Shown here: one piece after another, positions 45,543 through 54,747 of the stretch
Numbering within the stretch: position 1 is the first letter of the stretch
Layout: the number at the start of each line of letters is the position of its first letter
Assembly: GCF_900460315.1 (NCBI RefSeq)
Contig: NZ_UHIO01000001.1
Span: forward strand, 1,517,501 to 1,581,500
Source of the DNA: Veillonella criceti
GTDB lineage: Bacteria > Bacillota > Negativicutes > Veillonellales > Veillonellaceae
Direction: 5' to 3'
Length of the DNA stretch: 64,000 nt
Position numbers and translations under genes: made by a program
Notes under the pieces: generated by a model
What the model was told of the DNA's origin: nothing
The model's database searches: none
What the model saw: only the letters and a program-made list of their open reading frames with translations

Positions 45543-47279
45543 TTAATTATGACCGTTAATTTTACTGATGATATCGCTTATCATCCGCTTTAAATCAGCA
45601 TTCTTTTCCATATCTTCACTGATTTTAGTATAGGCATGAATCGCAGTAGTATGGTCTTTTTTGCCAAAGGCTTGTGAAATTTGTGGATAACTTTCATTAA
45701 TTAGTTCACGACATAGATACATGGCGATTTGTCGAGGATGAGCATATTGCTTATTTCGTTTTTGTCCTACTAATAGTTCTTTCTTAATTTTGAAATAATC
45801 AGCAATAAAGTCTTGAATGTAAGTAATGGATAAAATAGTTTCTTCTGTTTCAGGAATTAAATCACGTAATACATAACGAGCATATTCAACTGTAATTTGA
45901 TCTAATTTTTGTTCCATTTCAGCAGCGCTAATTAATTTAATAAGGGCACCCTGTAAATCACGAACACTGCGATTATAATAGGTGGTACCAAAGAAGCGAA
46001 TGACTTCATTAGGAATCCATAGATCATGTAAACGTTCTCGTTGTTTATCTATATAGGACTTAGTAATAGCCTCTAAAGTTTCTGAATTAGGTGGTTCAAT
46101 AGTAACAACTAAACCTGAATTAAAACGAGTTTTTAAACGATCTTCCATTTGGTCCATGTCTTGAGGTAAGGTATCACTGGTCAATACGATTTGCTTTTTG
46201 CCATCGGTTAAGGCATTAAAGGTATGGAAAAATTCCATTTGAGTCCCGGCATAGCGATTATCCTGAATAAACTGAATATCATCAATTAATAGAACATCTA
46301 CTTTGCGGAAGGTATTGCGAAATTCTTCATTCTTTTTAAAACGGATGGCCTGCACAAATAGATTTAAGAAATTTTCACTGGTAATACACATTATTCGAAG
46401 TGATGGATAACGACGTTTTATTTCATTACCAATTGCGTGCATTAGATGTGTTTTACCTAATCCAGATTTACCATAAATAAAGAATGGATTATAGCGAGTG
46501 GCTGGATTTTCAGCAATATTTTGTGCGGCAACATAGGCCATTTGACTGGAACCACCAGGAATAAAGGTATCAAATGTATAGGCTGGGTTTAATTGCAAAA
46601 TTGATTTATTGTTTTCATTTAAAATTGTATTGGCATCTGGCTGGGGTGTATCAGCCGTTTCTAAATGAGGAAATAACGAATCAGATCCCATAGCTGGTTC
46701 TTCAGGTATATAGGGACGTTTACCATCAATCATTGATTTCTTATGTGTCGTCTCTATTCGAATTGGTTCATCATAGGTCGGTGATGAAGTCACTACTTGC
46801 GAGGGTTTATTACTAATAGGCGGTAAGCCATAACGCTGTGCTAATTGCTCATAACCATTGGATATAGGCTCAGTAGGAAGCTGGTTGGTTAATGGTTCTG
46901 ATTCGTAAGGTGTGCCTGTATAAGACGTTATGGTTGGAGGGAATTCATCGGTGGGCACAGTCTCTTTTGATTCACTAACAATAGTAGGTTCTTTATCACC
47001 CACTGTTGTAATAATAATGGTAAGAGTAGAGTTATTTTGTGATAGCCGTTGCCAAATATTATTTACTGAATTACGAAATGCAGTATTAATCATTGGTTCT
47101 TTTTCAATGAAATCCCTAATATATGATTGCATTGTCGTTAAGGTAAGTGTTTTGCTTGCTTCATCTAAGGTGAGAGGCAATAAGCGAAGAATGGTGCTCT
47201 CTAAAATTTGTTTTGGTAATGTGTTTTCAATATCTTCACGCACCTTGTTCCAAAAATCATTAAGATTTATGTTTGACAT
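45543..47279 (-). CDS. dnaA: Chromosomal replication initiator DnaA (long form)
   Basis: 578 aa. Domain I covers about residues 1-92, the AAA+ domain carries Walker A GKSGLGKTH and Walker B LLIDDIQFI, and the DNA-binding domain IV ends with KKDHTTAIHAYTKI. The family usually has about 450 aa; the extra length is in domain II, a roughly 140-residue linker rich in Pro, Thr, Ser and Glu (about residues 93-231). The initiator binds the boxes on both sides of its gene. Start preceded by AGGAAGG. Confidence 0.97.
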   Translation of the reverse strand: MSNINLNDFWNKVREDIENTLPKQILESTILRLLPLTLDEASKTLTLTTMQSYIRDFIEKEPMINTAFRNSVNNIWQRLSQNNSTLTIIITTVGDKEPTIVSESKETVPTDEFPPTITSYTGTPYESEPLTNQLPTEPISNGYEQLAQRYGLPPISNKPSQVVTSSPTYDEPIRIETTHKKSMIDGKRPYIPEEPAMGSDSLFPHLETADTPQPDANTILNENNKSILQLNPAYTFDTFIPGGSSQMAYVAAQNIAENPATRYNPFFIYGKSGLGKTHLMHAIGNEIKRRYPSLRIMCITSENFLNLFVQAIRFKKNEEFRNTFRKVDVLLIDDIQFIQDNRYAGTQMEFFHTFNALTDGKKQIVLTSDTLPQDMDQMEDRLKTRFNSGLVVTIEPPNSETLEAITKSYIDKQRERLHDLWIPNEVIRFFGTTYYNRSVRDLQGALIKLISAAEMEQKLDQITVEYARYVLRDLIPETEETILSITYIQDFIADYFKIKKELLVGQKRNKQYAHPRQIAMYLCRELINESYPQISQAFGKKDHTTAIHAYTKISEDMEKNADLKRMISDIISKINGHN

Positions 47280-47306
47280 ACCGTTTCCTTCCTAGGTGTA
47301 ACATAT

Positions 47307-47659
47307 TGTGAATAAGTGGATAACTAAAATACCTATAACTGTGCATAAGTTTTTTCTTTTTAGTAAAAAAAGAAAAATAAAAAGGTTAACACGTTAGATA
47401 AACACTGACTTTATACGTTGATTAGATTAAGTGTGGATAACAAGTGTATAAGTTGTGTATATCCTGTTGATAACCTGTGGTTAGATACTCACAATATGTT
47501 TTTCCTGTTTTATTTTGTCACTTAATATTTTATCAGAAAATAGCCACCTTGTCATTGCTAGTTGTGGATATCTTTATGGGGGACTGACGAGCACTAAAAA
47601 TAGTAGCTAATTGTATAAATGACTACTATATAAGGTATAATATAATAAAAGTATCCACA
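47307..47659. other. Probable replication origin (oriC) with DnaA boxes
   Basis: Ten or so DnaA-box-like 9-mers lie in the dnaA-rpmH gap: TGTGAATAA 47307, AGTGGATAA 47315, TGTGCATAA 47340, TGTGGATAA 47432, AGTGTATAA 47443, TGTGTATAT 47454, TGTTGATAA 47465, TGTGGTTAG 47476, TGTGGATAT 47563 and GTATCCACA 47651. Long AT-rich stretches (47500-47530, 47590-47690) are candidate unwinding elements. All genes to the left back to 24 kb are minus, all to the right are plus. Any dnaA promoter overlaps the leftmost boxes. Confidence 0.88.
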
Positions 47660-47696
47660 AAACGCTAAATAAAAAGGAAGATAAAGCACATTACTA

Positions 47697-47725
47697 TTGA
47701 CATTATAAGGGTTTATATTTATAAT
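47697..47725 (+). promoter_or_regulatory. Promoter of rpmH
   Basis: Perfect consensus: TTGACA (47697-47702), 17-base spacer, TATAAT (47720-47725). Confidence 0.92.
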
Positions 47726-47780
47726 TATGCTGTTATGGTATAAGTAATTACTAGACCAATCTCGAGGAGGTGTTTGATAC

Positions 47781-47915
47781 ATGAAACGTACATATCAGCC
47801 AAATACGCTTTGGAGAAAACGTACTCATGGTTTCCGTGAACGTATGAAGACTATTGGCGGTCGTCTTGTTTTGAAAAGACGTCGTGCTAAAGGCAGAAAG
47901 AAATTGTCTGCATAA
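47781..47915 (+). CDS. rpmH: 50S ribosomal protein L34
   Basis: 44 aa, normal length. [18 protein letters not shown] starts it and the arginine/lysine-rich [12 protein letters not shown] ends it. GAGGAGG lies ahead of the ATG. It is transcribed away from dnaA from a consensus promoter, the universal arrangement beside bacterial origins. A terminator between it and rnpA should keep L34 in excess of RnpA. Confidence 0.98.
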   Translation: MKRTYQPNTLWRKRTHGFRERMKTIGGRLVLKRRRAKGRKKLSA

Positions 47916-47938
47916 TATAATAGCTTTTAGGCAGGAGA

Positions 47939-47967
47939 AAAAAACTTGGCGCTGCTGCCAAGTTTTT
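47939..47967 (+). terminator. Attenuating terminator between rpmH and rnpA
   Basis: AAAAACTTGGC pairs perfectly with GCCAAGTTTTT around GCTGCT, followed by T. rnpA has no separate obvious promoter, so read-through must feed it. Confidence 0.85.
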
Positions 47968-47994
47968 CTATTCATAATGGCATAGGAAGAAAGT

Positions 47995-48363
47995 ATGAGT
48001 GAATTAACGTTTACCCTAGATAAAGCACGAAGAATTCGTAAAAATAATGAATATCGTCTTGTCTATAAACATGGCAATTATGAAGTAGGTCGCCTTTGTG
48101 TGGTCTATCGTATGCCAGTAGCTAAACAACCAACCCGTATTGGTTTTGTAACGGGGAAAAAGGTTGGTGGTGCTGTGGAACGTAATCGTGCTCGACGTTT
48201 GATGAAAGAGGTATATCGCCTCAATCAGCATGCTATTAGAGAAGGGTATGCCATTGTGGTAGTCGGTCGTGCTCGTATGGCTGAAGCTACTTATGAGCAA
48301 GCGCGTAAAGAGATGATGTATCTTTTTAAGAAAAGTAAACTATTGAAAAATAGTGATACTTAG
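47995..48363 (+). CDS. rnpA: Ribonuclease P protein component
   Basis: 122 aa basic protein that assists the RNase P RNA in tRNA 5' maturation. The family motif [15 protein letters not shown] is at about residues 63-77, after [13 protein letters not shown]. It follows rpmH and precedes yidD, the standard order. The 3' end comes 13 bases before the yidD start chosen here. Confidence 0.95.
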   Translation: MSELTFTLDKARRIRKNNEYRLVYKHGNYEVGRLCVVYRMPVAKQPTRIGFVTGKKVGGAVERNRARRLMKEVYRLNQHAIREGYAIVVVGRARMAEATYEQARKEMMYLFKKSKLLKNSDT

Positions 48364-48376
48364 AAAGAGGTGCTTC

Positions 48377-48619
48377 ATGCAACGCAGTATAACCTTATTA
48401 ATGGGCGCATTAAATTGGCTATTCATTGGATTGGTGCAATTTTATCGCTATGGAATCTCTCCATTGAAGCCTAAAACTTGTCGATTTTATCCCTCATGTT
48501 CGACGTATACCTTGGAAGCATTACGCAAATATGGACCTTTTAAAGGCAGTTATTTAGGAATTCGGCGCATTTTACGTTGTCACCCTTTTAATCCTGGTGG
48601 CTACGATCCTCTTCCGTAA
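48377..48619 (+). CDS. yidD: Membrane protein insertion efficiency factor YidD
   Basis: 80 aa. The conserved block [48 protein letters not shown] identifies it. It aids YidC. I start at the ATG at 48377, with AAAGAGGTG upstream; an in-frame extension at 48353 would overlap rnpA. An N-terminal amphipathic or membrane segment covers about residues 5-25. Confidence 0.95.
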   Translation: MQRSITLLMGALNWLFIGLVQFYRYGISPLKPKTCRFYPSCSTYTLEALRKYGPFKGSYLGIRRILRCHPFNPGGYDPLP

Positions 48620-48738
48620 TAACACAAATTTGGAAATGTCAAAGTGTCTGTATGGATGAAATATAGACCATACCATAACGTATATGGACACGCAAAGGCC
48701 ATTTGTATTCGTCATCAATACTCGTAAGGAGAAGACTA

Positions 48739-49395
48739 TTGGAAATTTTTCAGGTATTAGTTGATTTTATGCGAACCTTGCTTACGTATTGCTATAATCT
48801 TACGCAAGCGATTGGGTTCCCAAGCTATGGTATAGCGATTATTATTTTAACCATTGCTATTAAAGCTGTATTAGCACCATTAACGGCAAAGCAGGTTAAA
48901 TCCATGAAGGGCATGCAAAAGTTGCAGCCTAAGATGAAAGAAATTCAAAAGAAATATAAGAATGATCCACAAAGAGCACAACAAGAAATTGCTAAAATGT
49001 ATAAAGAATTAGGGGTTAACCCGTTATCTGGTTGTTTGCCATTACTTGTACAAATGCCATTCTTAATTGCTATTTTCTATGCCTTACAAGGGTATCCATA
49101 TGATCCAGCTTATGAAAGTTTCTTATGGTTGCCAAGTTTGGGTGAAGCGGATCATTTGTATATTTTACCGGTTTTGAGTGCTCTTTCTACATTTGTAATG
49201 AGTAAACAGACTGCTGGTGATAATTCTGGCGTAGCGGCAGGGCAACAGAAAGTTATGCAAATTTTCATGCCTCTTTTCATTGGTTACATCAGTTTGAATT
49301 TCCCAAGTGGTTTGGTTATTTACTGGGTTGTATCAAATGTATTCCAAATGATTCAGCAGTTCTTTATCTATCGTAATGATAATAAGGAGGCTTAA
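48739..49395 (+). CDS. yidC: Membrane protein insertase YidC/OxaI family
   Basis: About 218 aa, with five spans of the Oxa1 core and no large periplasmic domain. Landmarks: YGIAIIILTIAIKAVLAPLTAKQ, the cytoplasmic MKGMQKLQPKMKEIQKKYK coiled segment, and NPLSGCLPLLVQMPFLIAIFYAL. There is no lipobox. The start is probably a TTG at 48739, seven bases after AAGGAG; no ATG fits. It inserts membrane proteins with or without SecYEG. Three bases separate it from jag. Confidence 0.93.
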   Translation: MEIFQVLVDFMRTLLTYCYNLTQAIGFPSYGIAIIILTIAIKAVLAPLTAKQVKSMKGMQKLQPKMKEIQKKYKNDPQRAQQEIAKMYKELGVNPLSGCLPLLVQMPFLIAIFYALQGYPYDPAYESFLWLPSLGEADHLYILPVLSALSTFVMSKQTAGDNSGVAAGQQKVMQIFMPLFIGYISLNFPSGLVIYWVVSNVFQMIQQFFIYRNDNKEA

Positions 49396-49397
49396 TT

Positions 49398-50243
49398 ATG
49401 GATTATATTGAAATTTCGGCAAAAACCATCGAAGCTGCTGTAGCTAAAGGTACAGAACAGCTTAAAGCCGATGGTAAAGTAGTAGCTGATACAAAAGTCC
49501 TAGAACAACCATCCAGTGGTTTTTTAGGTATTGGTCGTCGTGATGCGTTAGTGCGTTTATATTTTGAAGAAGCACCAGTAACAGAAAAAATAGCACAAAC
49601 AGTTAATGAAACAGTAAATACGGTAGCCGAAGAAGTATCTATAGCGGTGGCCGATGTTAAAGTAGCTGTTGATGAGGCTAAAGAAAATGTAGCTGACACT
49701 GTTGAAACAACCGTAGAAGCAGCTACGGAAGTAGCCTCTGAAGTGGTAGCTTCTGTAAAACCACAGCGTGAAGCGATTTCAAAAGAAGAACAAATCCGTA
49801 TTGCTGATAAAGGTAAACAATTCTTACAAGATATGTTTGCTAAGATGGGCTTAGCTGTGCAGATTGAAAAAATGATGACGGCCGATAAGATTACGTTCCA
49901 GATTCATGGCGAAGAATTAGGAATTTTGATTGGTAAACATGGTCAAACCTTAGATGCTATTCAATATTTAACTAATTTAGTGGCTAATAAAGAAGTCGCT
50001 GGTCATTGCCATATCGTGGTTGATGTAGAAAATTATCGAGCTCGTCGTGAAGAAACGTTAGTGAATTTAGCGAAACGTTTAGCTTCAAAGGTAAAACGAA
50101 ATCGTCAAAAGATTTCGTTAGAACCAATGAGTGCATTTGAACGTAAAATTATTCATTTAACACTTCAAAATGAACCACATATTGTGACTGATAGTGAAGG
50201 TGAAGAACCATATCGTCACGTAGTCATTGCTTATAAACGATAA
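49398..50243 (+). CDS. jag: RNA-binding protein KhpB/Jag (SpoIIIJ-associated)
   Basis: 281 aa. Jag-N domain (about residues 1-55, with PSSGFLGIGRRDALV), a variable linker rich in Val, Ala, Glu and Asp repeats (about 60-125), then KH (LGILIGKHGQTLDAIQYLTNLV) and R3H (SAFERKIIHLTLQNEPHIVTDSEGEEPYRHVVI). It binds RNA and affects cell division and envelope growth in other Firmicutes. It is directly after yidC, with GGAGG before its ATG. Confidence 0.95.
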   Translation: MDYIEISAKTIEAAVAKGTEQLKADGKVVADTKVLEQPSSGFLGIGRRDALVRLYFEEAPVTEKIAQTVNETVNTVAEEVSIAVADVKVAVDEAKENVADTVETTVEAATEVASEVVASVKPQREAISKEEQIRIADKGKQFLQDMFAKMGLAVQIEKMMTADKITFQIHGEELGILIGKHGQTLDAIQYLTNLVANKEVAGHCHIVVDVENYRARREETLVNLAKRLASKVKRNRQKISLEPMSAFERKIIHLTLQNEPHIVTDSEGEEPYRHVVIAYKR

Positions 50244-50258
50244 GCTATGTGCGAGTCA

Positions 50259-50289
50259 TAAAACCCGATCTATGATCGGGTTTTATTTT
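50259..50289 (+). terminator. Terminator after jag
   Basis: TAAAACCCGATC pairs with GATCGGGTTTTA, followed by TTTTT. Confidence 0.92.
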
Positions 50290-50396
50290 TACTATGATTT
50301 ACAATGTTTTAATTACTAAATTACTCCATTACTGATAGTGTATTGTAGATAGTAAGATGTTAGGATTGTAAAATCGTTGCTATAGAGGAGCAAACC

Positions 50397-51785
50397 ATGT
50401 ATACAGAAGATACGATTGCTGCCATTGCTACGCCCCCTGGAATTGGTGGTGTAGGTATCATTCGAGTGAGTGGCACTCGTTGTTTTGAAATAGTGAGCAC
50501 ATTATTTCAGGCTAAGGGAACCGTACCTTTAGAAAAACGGCCAAATCGAACCATACAATATGGTCATATTATAGATCCTCAGAAAGGTAATAAAATACTG
50601 GATGAGGTATTAGTTTTAATTATGAGAGGTCCTCAATCTTTTACGGCTGAGGATGTTATAGAAATCCAGTGTCATGGCGGTATTGTCGTGGTGCGTGAAA
50701 TTTTGAAAGTATTGCTACGCCAAGGGGCTCGTTTAGCCGAGCCTGGAGAATTTACGAAACGGGCCTTTTTAAATGGTCGTATCGATTTAACGCAGGCGGA
50801 AGCTATTATAGATATTATTGAAGCTAAATCAGAGCAGTCTTTATCAGTAGCGGTAAAACAATTGGATGGTACCTTAGCTAAATTAATTCGTACAATTCGC
50901 GAAGATTTAATTGCACTGATTGCTCATTTAGAAGTGGCTATTGATTATCCTGAGGAGGATATTGAAGAACTAACTATGGAAGAAACGGCTGATAAATTAC
51001 GGCCGATTTTAGTTCAAATTGATACTTTATTAGCAACAGCTAATCGAGGACGGTTGCTGCGTGATGGTATAGTTACGGCTATTGTAGGTCGTCCTAATGC
51101 AGGGAAATCCAGCCTTATGAATGCATTATTGCGTGAGAATCGCGCTATTGTAACAGATGTGCCGGGAACGACTCGTGATAGTATTGAAGAAGCCATTACT
51201 ATTGAAGGAATTCCTGTACGTTTAATTGATACAGCAGGGATTCGTGAAACAGAGGATATTGTAGAAAAAATTGGGGTAGATCGAGCTAAGGAATATCTAG
51301 AATCAGCTCAAATCGTCGTATGTGTCATTGATGCTTCAAAGCCATTAACACCAGAAGAAGAAGCTATCTTACATAGCACATCAGGTAAAAATACCATTGT
51401 ATTTCTGAATAAAGCTGATAAAGGCGCTGTAGTAACGGACTCTATGATAGCACAATATGGAACCTTTACGGTAGTAGCTACAATTAGTGCTGCTAATGGT
51501 GAAGGTATGGATATATTGGCGGAAGCTGTAAAACAGTTAGTATATGGTGGCACCGTTCAAAATGAATCAACCGCCTTATTAAGTAATGTCCGTCATATCA
51601 CATTGATGGAACAAGCTAAGAGCCAACTACAGACGTCCTTAGAAACTATTGAAGCAGGTATGCCTGTGGATTTTGTGGTTACTGATATGCGTGAGGCGTG
51701 GGAACGTTTAGGGGATATTACAGGGGATAGTTTACGAGAATCTATGGTGGATGAATTATTTAGTCGATTCTGCTTAGGTAAATAA
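50397..51785 (+). CDS. mnmE: tRNA modification GTPase MnmE
   Basis: 462 aa. The N-terminal tetrahydrofolate-binding domain starts EDTIAAIATPPGIGGVGIIRVSG. The G domain carries GRPNAGKSS at about residues 231-239, DTAGIRET and NKAD. The C-terminal helix ends with the catalytic FCLGK. With MnmG it makes the cmnm5U modification on tRNA wobble uridines. It is first in mnmE-mnmG-rsmG; the promoter region 50290-50396 shows GAGGAG before the ATG. Confidence 0.97.
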   Translation: MYTEDTIAAIATPPGIGGVGIIRVSGTRCFEIVSTLFQAKGTVPLEKRPNRTIQYGHIIDPQKGNKILDEVLVLIMRGPQSFTAEDVIEIQCHGGIVVVREILKVLLRQGARLAEPGEFTKRAFLNGRIDLTQAEAIIDIIEAKSEQSLSVAVKQLDGTLAKLIRTIREDLIALIAHLEVAIDYPEEDIEELTMEETADKLRPILVQIDTLLATANRGRLLRDGIVTAIVGRPNAGKSSLMNALLRENRAIVTDVPGTTRDSIEEAITIEGIPVRLIDTAGIRETEDIVEKIGVDRAKEYLESAQIVVCVIDASKPLTPEEEAILHSTSGKNTIVFLNKADKGAVVTDSMIAQYGTFTVVATISAANGEGMDILAEAVKQLVYGGTVQNESTALLSNVRHITLMEQAKSQLQTSLETIEAGMPVDFVVTDMREAWERLGDITGDSLRESMVDELFSRFCLGK

Positions 51786-51815
51786 GATAGCCTCGAGAGA
51801 GGGATAGGAGATAAT

Positions 51816-53693
51816 ATGTATACAGTTGATACTTATGATGTTATTGTCATCGGTGGTGGTCATGCTGGTTGTGAAGCGGCGCTTGCTACAGCTCGTATGG
51901 GCCAACGAACATTGATGGCGACTCTTAATTTAGATAATATTGCCCTTATGCCATGTAATCCAGCCGTTGGCGGTCCTGGTAAAAGTCATTTGGTTTATGA
52001 ATTGGATGCTTTAGGTGGTCAAATGGCTATTAATGCGGATGCGACAGCAATTCAAATGCGAATGCTAAATACGGGCAAAGGCCCTGCTGTGCATTCCTTA
52101 CGAGCTCAATCAGATAAAGTAGCCTACCAACGGTTAATGAAAGAAACCTTGGAAAACACCGATAATTTGAATGTAAAACAGATTATGGTTAATGAACTAT
52201 TAATTGAAGATGGTGAAGTAAAAGGGATTTTGAGTGAACTTGGTGAAGTATATGAAGCAAAAGCGATTATACTTTGTACGGGTACTTATCTGAAAGGTAA
52301 AATTATTACTGGTGAATTAACTTATACCGGTGGCCCTAATGGCCAACGAACAGCAGAATTGTTATCTGATTCTTTACGCAAACATGGTATTGAGTTGATG
52401 CGTTTCAAAACGGGGACGCCCGCACGCGTAGATAAACGAACGCTTACTTTAGAACATATGACAGAACAGCCTGGGGATGGTATGTATCGTTCCTTCTCTT
52501 TTATGTCAGATTGGACGAATCGCAATGAACAGGTGTGTTGGTTGACGTATACCAGTGAAGAAACACATGATATTATTCGTGCTAATTTGAATCGGGCACC
52601 TATGTATACAGGCATTATTGAAGGAACAGGCCCTCGTTATTGTCCATCTATTGAAGATAAAGTGGTACGTTTTAGTGATAAAAGTCGTCATCAATTATTC
52701 GTAGAACCTGAAGGAAATCATACGAATGAAATGTATGTACAGGGGATGAGTACGAGTCTTCCTATTGATGTACAATATAAATTCTTGCGTACGATTCCTG
52801 GCTTGGAAGATGTGGAAATTATGCGTCCAGCTTATGCGATTGAGTATGATTGTTTAAATCCATTACAATTAACACCTGCTTTGCAAGTTAAGATGATTAA
52901 AGGCTTGTATTCTGCAGGACAAGCAAATGGTACTTCTGGTTATGAAGAAGCAGCGGCTCAAGGATTAATGGCGGGGATTAATGCCGCTTTATATTTACAA
53001 GGTAAAGAACCATTTATCTTATCTCGTTCAGAAGCTTATATTGGTGTTCTGATTGATGATTTAGTAACTAAAGGGACAAAAGAGCCATATCGTATGATGA
53101 CGAGTCGCAGTGAATATCGTTTATTATTACGTCAAGATAATGCGGATATGCGTTTAACTGAAAAGGGCTATGAAATTGGTCTAGTTACGGAAGAACGGTA
53201 TGCTCGTTTCAAAGCAAAAAAAGAATTGATTGAACAAGGGTTAGCTGAATTGCATAATACGCCAATTAATCCATCCAATGAAGTGCAGGCTAAATTAGAA
53301 GCAATGGGTACAGCGCCTATTAAAACAGGAATTAAGGCCTTTGACCTAGTAAAACGTAATGAATTATCTTATGGTGACGTAGCAGAAGCTTTTAATTTAA
53401 CACGATATACGCCTGATGTAGAAGAAGAAATTGACATCATGATTACGTATGATGGATATATTAAGAAACAAATGGAACAGGTAGCTAAAGTACGGAAATT
53501 AGAAGAAAAGATTATTCCTGCTGATTGGGATTATGAAACGATGAAGGGCATTTCTTTAGAAGCTAAACAAAAATTAGCACAAATTAAGCCACATTCCATT
53601 GGTCAAGCTAGCCGTATTTCAGGCGTTTCACCAGCAGATGTATCCGTATTGCTTATTCAATTGGAACAGTATCGTCGTGAACAACAGTCCTAG
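51816..53693 (+). CDS. mnmG: tRNA uridine 5-carboxymethylaminomethyl modification enzyme MnmG
   Basis: 625 aa FAD enzyme, partner of MnmE. FAD-binding motif [22 protein letters not shown] is at about residues 8-29; [21 protein letters not shown] and the [13 protein letters not shown] stretch are family marks. It reads directly after mnmE (30-base gap) with AGGGATAGGAG before the ATG. Confidence 0.98.
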   Translation: MYTVDTYDVIVIGGGHAGCEAALATARMGQRTLMATLNLDNIALMPCNPAVGGPGKSHLVYELDALGGQMAINADATAIQMRMLNTGKGPAVHSLRAQSDKVAYQRLMKETLENTDNLNVKQIMVNELLIEDGEVKGILSELGEVYEAKAIILCTGTYLKGKIITGELTYTGGPNGQRTAELLSDSLRKHGIELMRFKTGTPARVDKRTLTLEHMTEQPGDGMYRSFSFMSDWTNRNEQVCWLTYTSEETHDIIRANLNRAPMYTGIIEGTGPRYCPSIEDKVVRFSDKSRHQLFVEPEGNHTNEMYVQGMSTSLPIDVQYKFLRTIPGLEDVEIMRPAYAIEYDCLNPLQLTPALQVKMIKGLYSAGQANGTSGYEEAAAQGLMAGINAALYLQGKEPFILSRSEAYIGVLIDDLVTKGTKEPYRMMTSRSEYRLLLRQDNADMRLTEKGYEIGLVTEERYARFKAKKELIEQGLAELHNTPINPSNEVQAKLEAMGTAPIKTGIKAFDLVKRNELSYGDVAEAFNLTRYTPDVEEEIDIMITYDGYIKKQMEQVAKVRKLEEKIIPADWDYETMKGISLEAKQKLAQIKPHSIGQASRISGVSPADVSVLLIQLEQYRREQQS

Positions 53694-53701
53694 GAGGGCC
53701 T

Positions 53702-54427
53702 ATGAATTTTACTGATAATTTGGCGGTTCAATTAGAAGCTGCTGGTTTTACTGTTACAGAAAAACAATTAGAGCAATTTACTACCTATTATGAAATGCTT
53801 ATAGAAACAAATAAAAGCTTGAATTTAACGGCGATTACGGATCCACATGAAGTAGCTGTGAAACATTTTGTAGATTCGTTGACGGCTTTAGATGAGGGGC
53901 AAATTGTTTTTAAAACAGGAGCCACCCTTTTGGATTTAGGTACTGGTGCGGGCTTTCCAGGTATTCCGTTAGCGATTATGCGACCTGATTTAAAGATAAC
54001 TCTCTTTGATTCGTTGCAAAAACGACTTACTTTTTTAGAGTCAGTTATTAAAGCCCTTCATATATCCAATGTAACTACTTTGCATGGCCGTGCTGAAGAT
54101 CTGAGTCATATGGTGGCACATAGAGCTACTTATGATATTGTAACGAGCCGAGCAGTAGCACGGTTACCAATTTTGTTAGAATGGGCCTTGCCTTATGTGA
54201 AACAGAATGGGTATATGGTTGCTTTAAAAGGCGCTGCCTATGAAGAAGAGTTACAAGAAGCTAAAAAAGCATTACAAATATTAAAAGGGACTGTGGATAG
54301 AGTAAAACCTGTACAATTACCTACATTAGCTGATAAACGAGCGATTATTTATGTGCGTAAAACAGGCATTACCCCAAAACAATATCCTCGTAAACCAAAA
54401 GAAATAAAGACAAAACCATTAGTGTAA
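53702..54427 (+). CDS. rsmG: 16S rRNA (guanine527-N7)-methyltransferase RsmG
   Basis: 241 aa SAM-dependent methyltransferase. The SAM-binding LLDLGTGAGFPGIPLAIMRP is at about residues 77-96, with FDSLQKRLTFLESV and VTSRAVARLP following. It methylates G527 of 16S rRNA. It starts eight bases after mnmG, with AGGAGGG at the junction, so it is coupled. The C-terminal tail is lysine-rich (KQYPRKPKEIKTKPLV). Confidence 0.96.
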   Translation: MNFTDNLAVQLEAAGFTVTEKQLEQFTTYYEMLIETNKSLNLTAITDPHEVAVKHFVDSLTALDEGQIVFKTGATLLDLGTGAGFPGIPLAIMRPDLKITLFDSLQKRLTFLESVIKALHISNVTTLHGRAEDLSHMVAHRATYDIVTSRAVARLPILLEWALPYVKQNGYMVALKGAAYEEELQEAKKALQILKGTVDRVKPVQLPTLADKRAIIYVRKTGITPKQYPRKPKEIKTKPLV

Positions 54428-54464
54428 ATCTAACTAGTAGATTGCATTAAAGCATTTACATGCT

Positions 54465-54546
54465 TAAACCCCTGAGTTGAAGTTTTTACCTATAACAAAG
54501 TGTATTTTTTACATATAGGCTAAAACCTGCATACTCAGGGGTTTTT
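54465..54546 (+). terminator. Terminator of mnmE-mnmG-rsmG (wide loop)
   Basis: AAACCCCTGAG pairs with CTCAGGGGTTTTT, with a 55-60 base insert that contains its own short pairing (ACCTAT/ATAGG). An unusually long loop for a terminator. Confidence 0.7.
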
Positions 54547-54547
54547 C

Positions 54548-54576
54548 TTGACAATCTATAGCATAGAAGGTATCCT
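54548..54576 (+). promoter_or_regulatory. Promoter of the methionine operon
   Basis: TTGACA (54548-54553), 17-base spacer, TATCCT (54571-54576), just ahead of the SAM aptamer. Confidence 0.8.
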
Positions 54577-54590
54577 ATTTTTATGTGTTG

Positions 54591-54719
54591 ACCTTATCAA
54601 GAGCGATGGAGGGACTTGGCCCTATGATATCCAGCAACCAGCAGAGGCAAGGTGCTACTTCCAACAGGAAACTGACAGATGAGGTAAAGTCCTCTGTCTG
54701 TATAGATGGAGGTTTTTTT
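54591..54719 (+). promoter_or_regulatory. SAM-I (S-box) riboswitch with terminator platform
   Basis: The S-box core is plain: CTTATCAAGAGCGATGGAGGG, GGCCCTATGATATCCAGCAACC and GGCAAGGTGCTACTTCC. P1 is ACCTTATC (54591-54598) with GATGAGGT (54678-54685). An antiterminator can form from ACAGATGAGG (54675-54684) and CCTCTGTCTGT (54691-54701). The terminator is CCTCTGTCT with AGATGGAGG and seven T (54691-54718). High SAM favours P1 and so termination of the metH-metF operon. Confidence 0.95.
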
Positions 54720-54747
54720 ATGAGAAAATGTAGTGAGAGGTGGGCGT

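Noticed and set aside
48703-48738. Upstream in-frame start for YidC
   Set aside because: The AAGGAG site lies inside this stretch, so translation should begin after it at the TTG at 48739.
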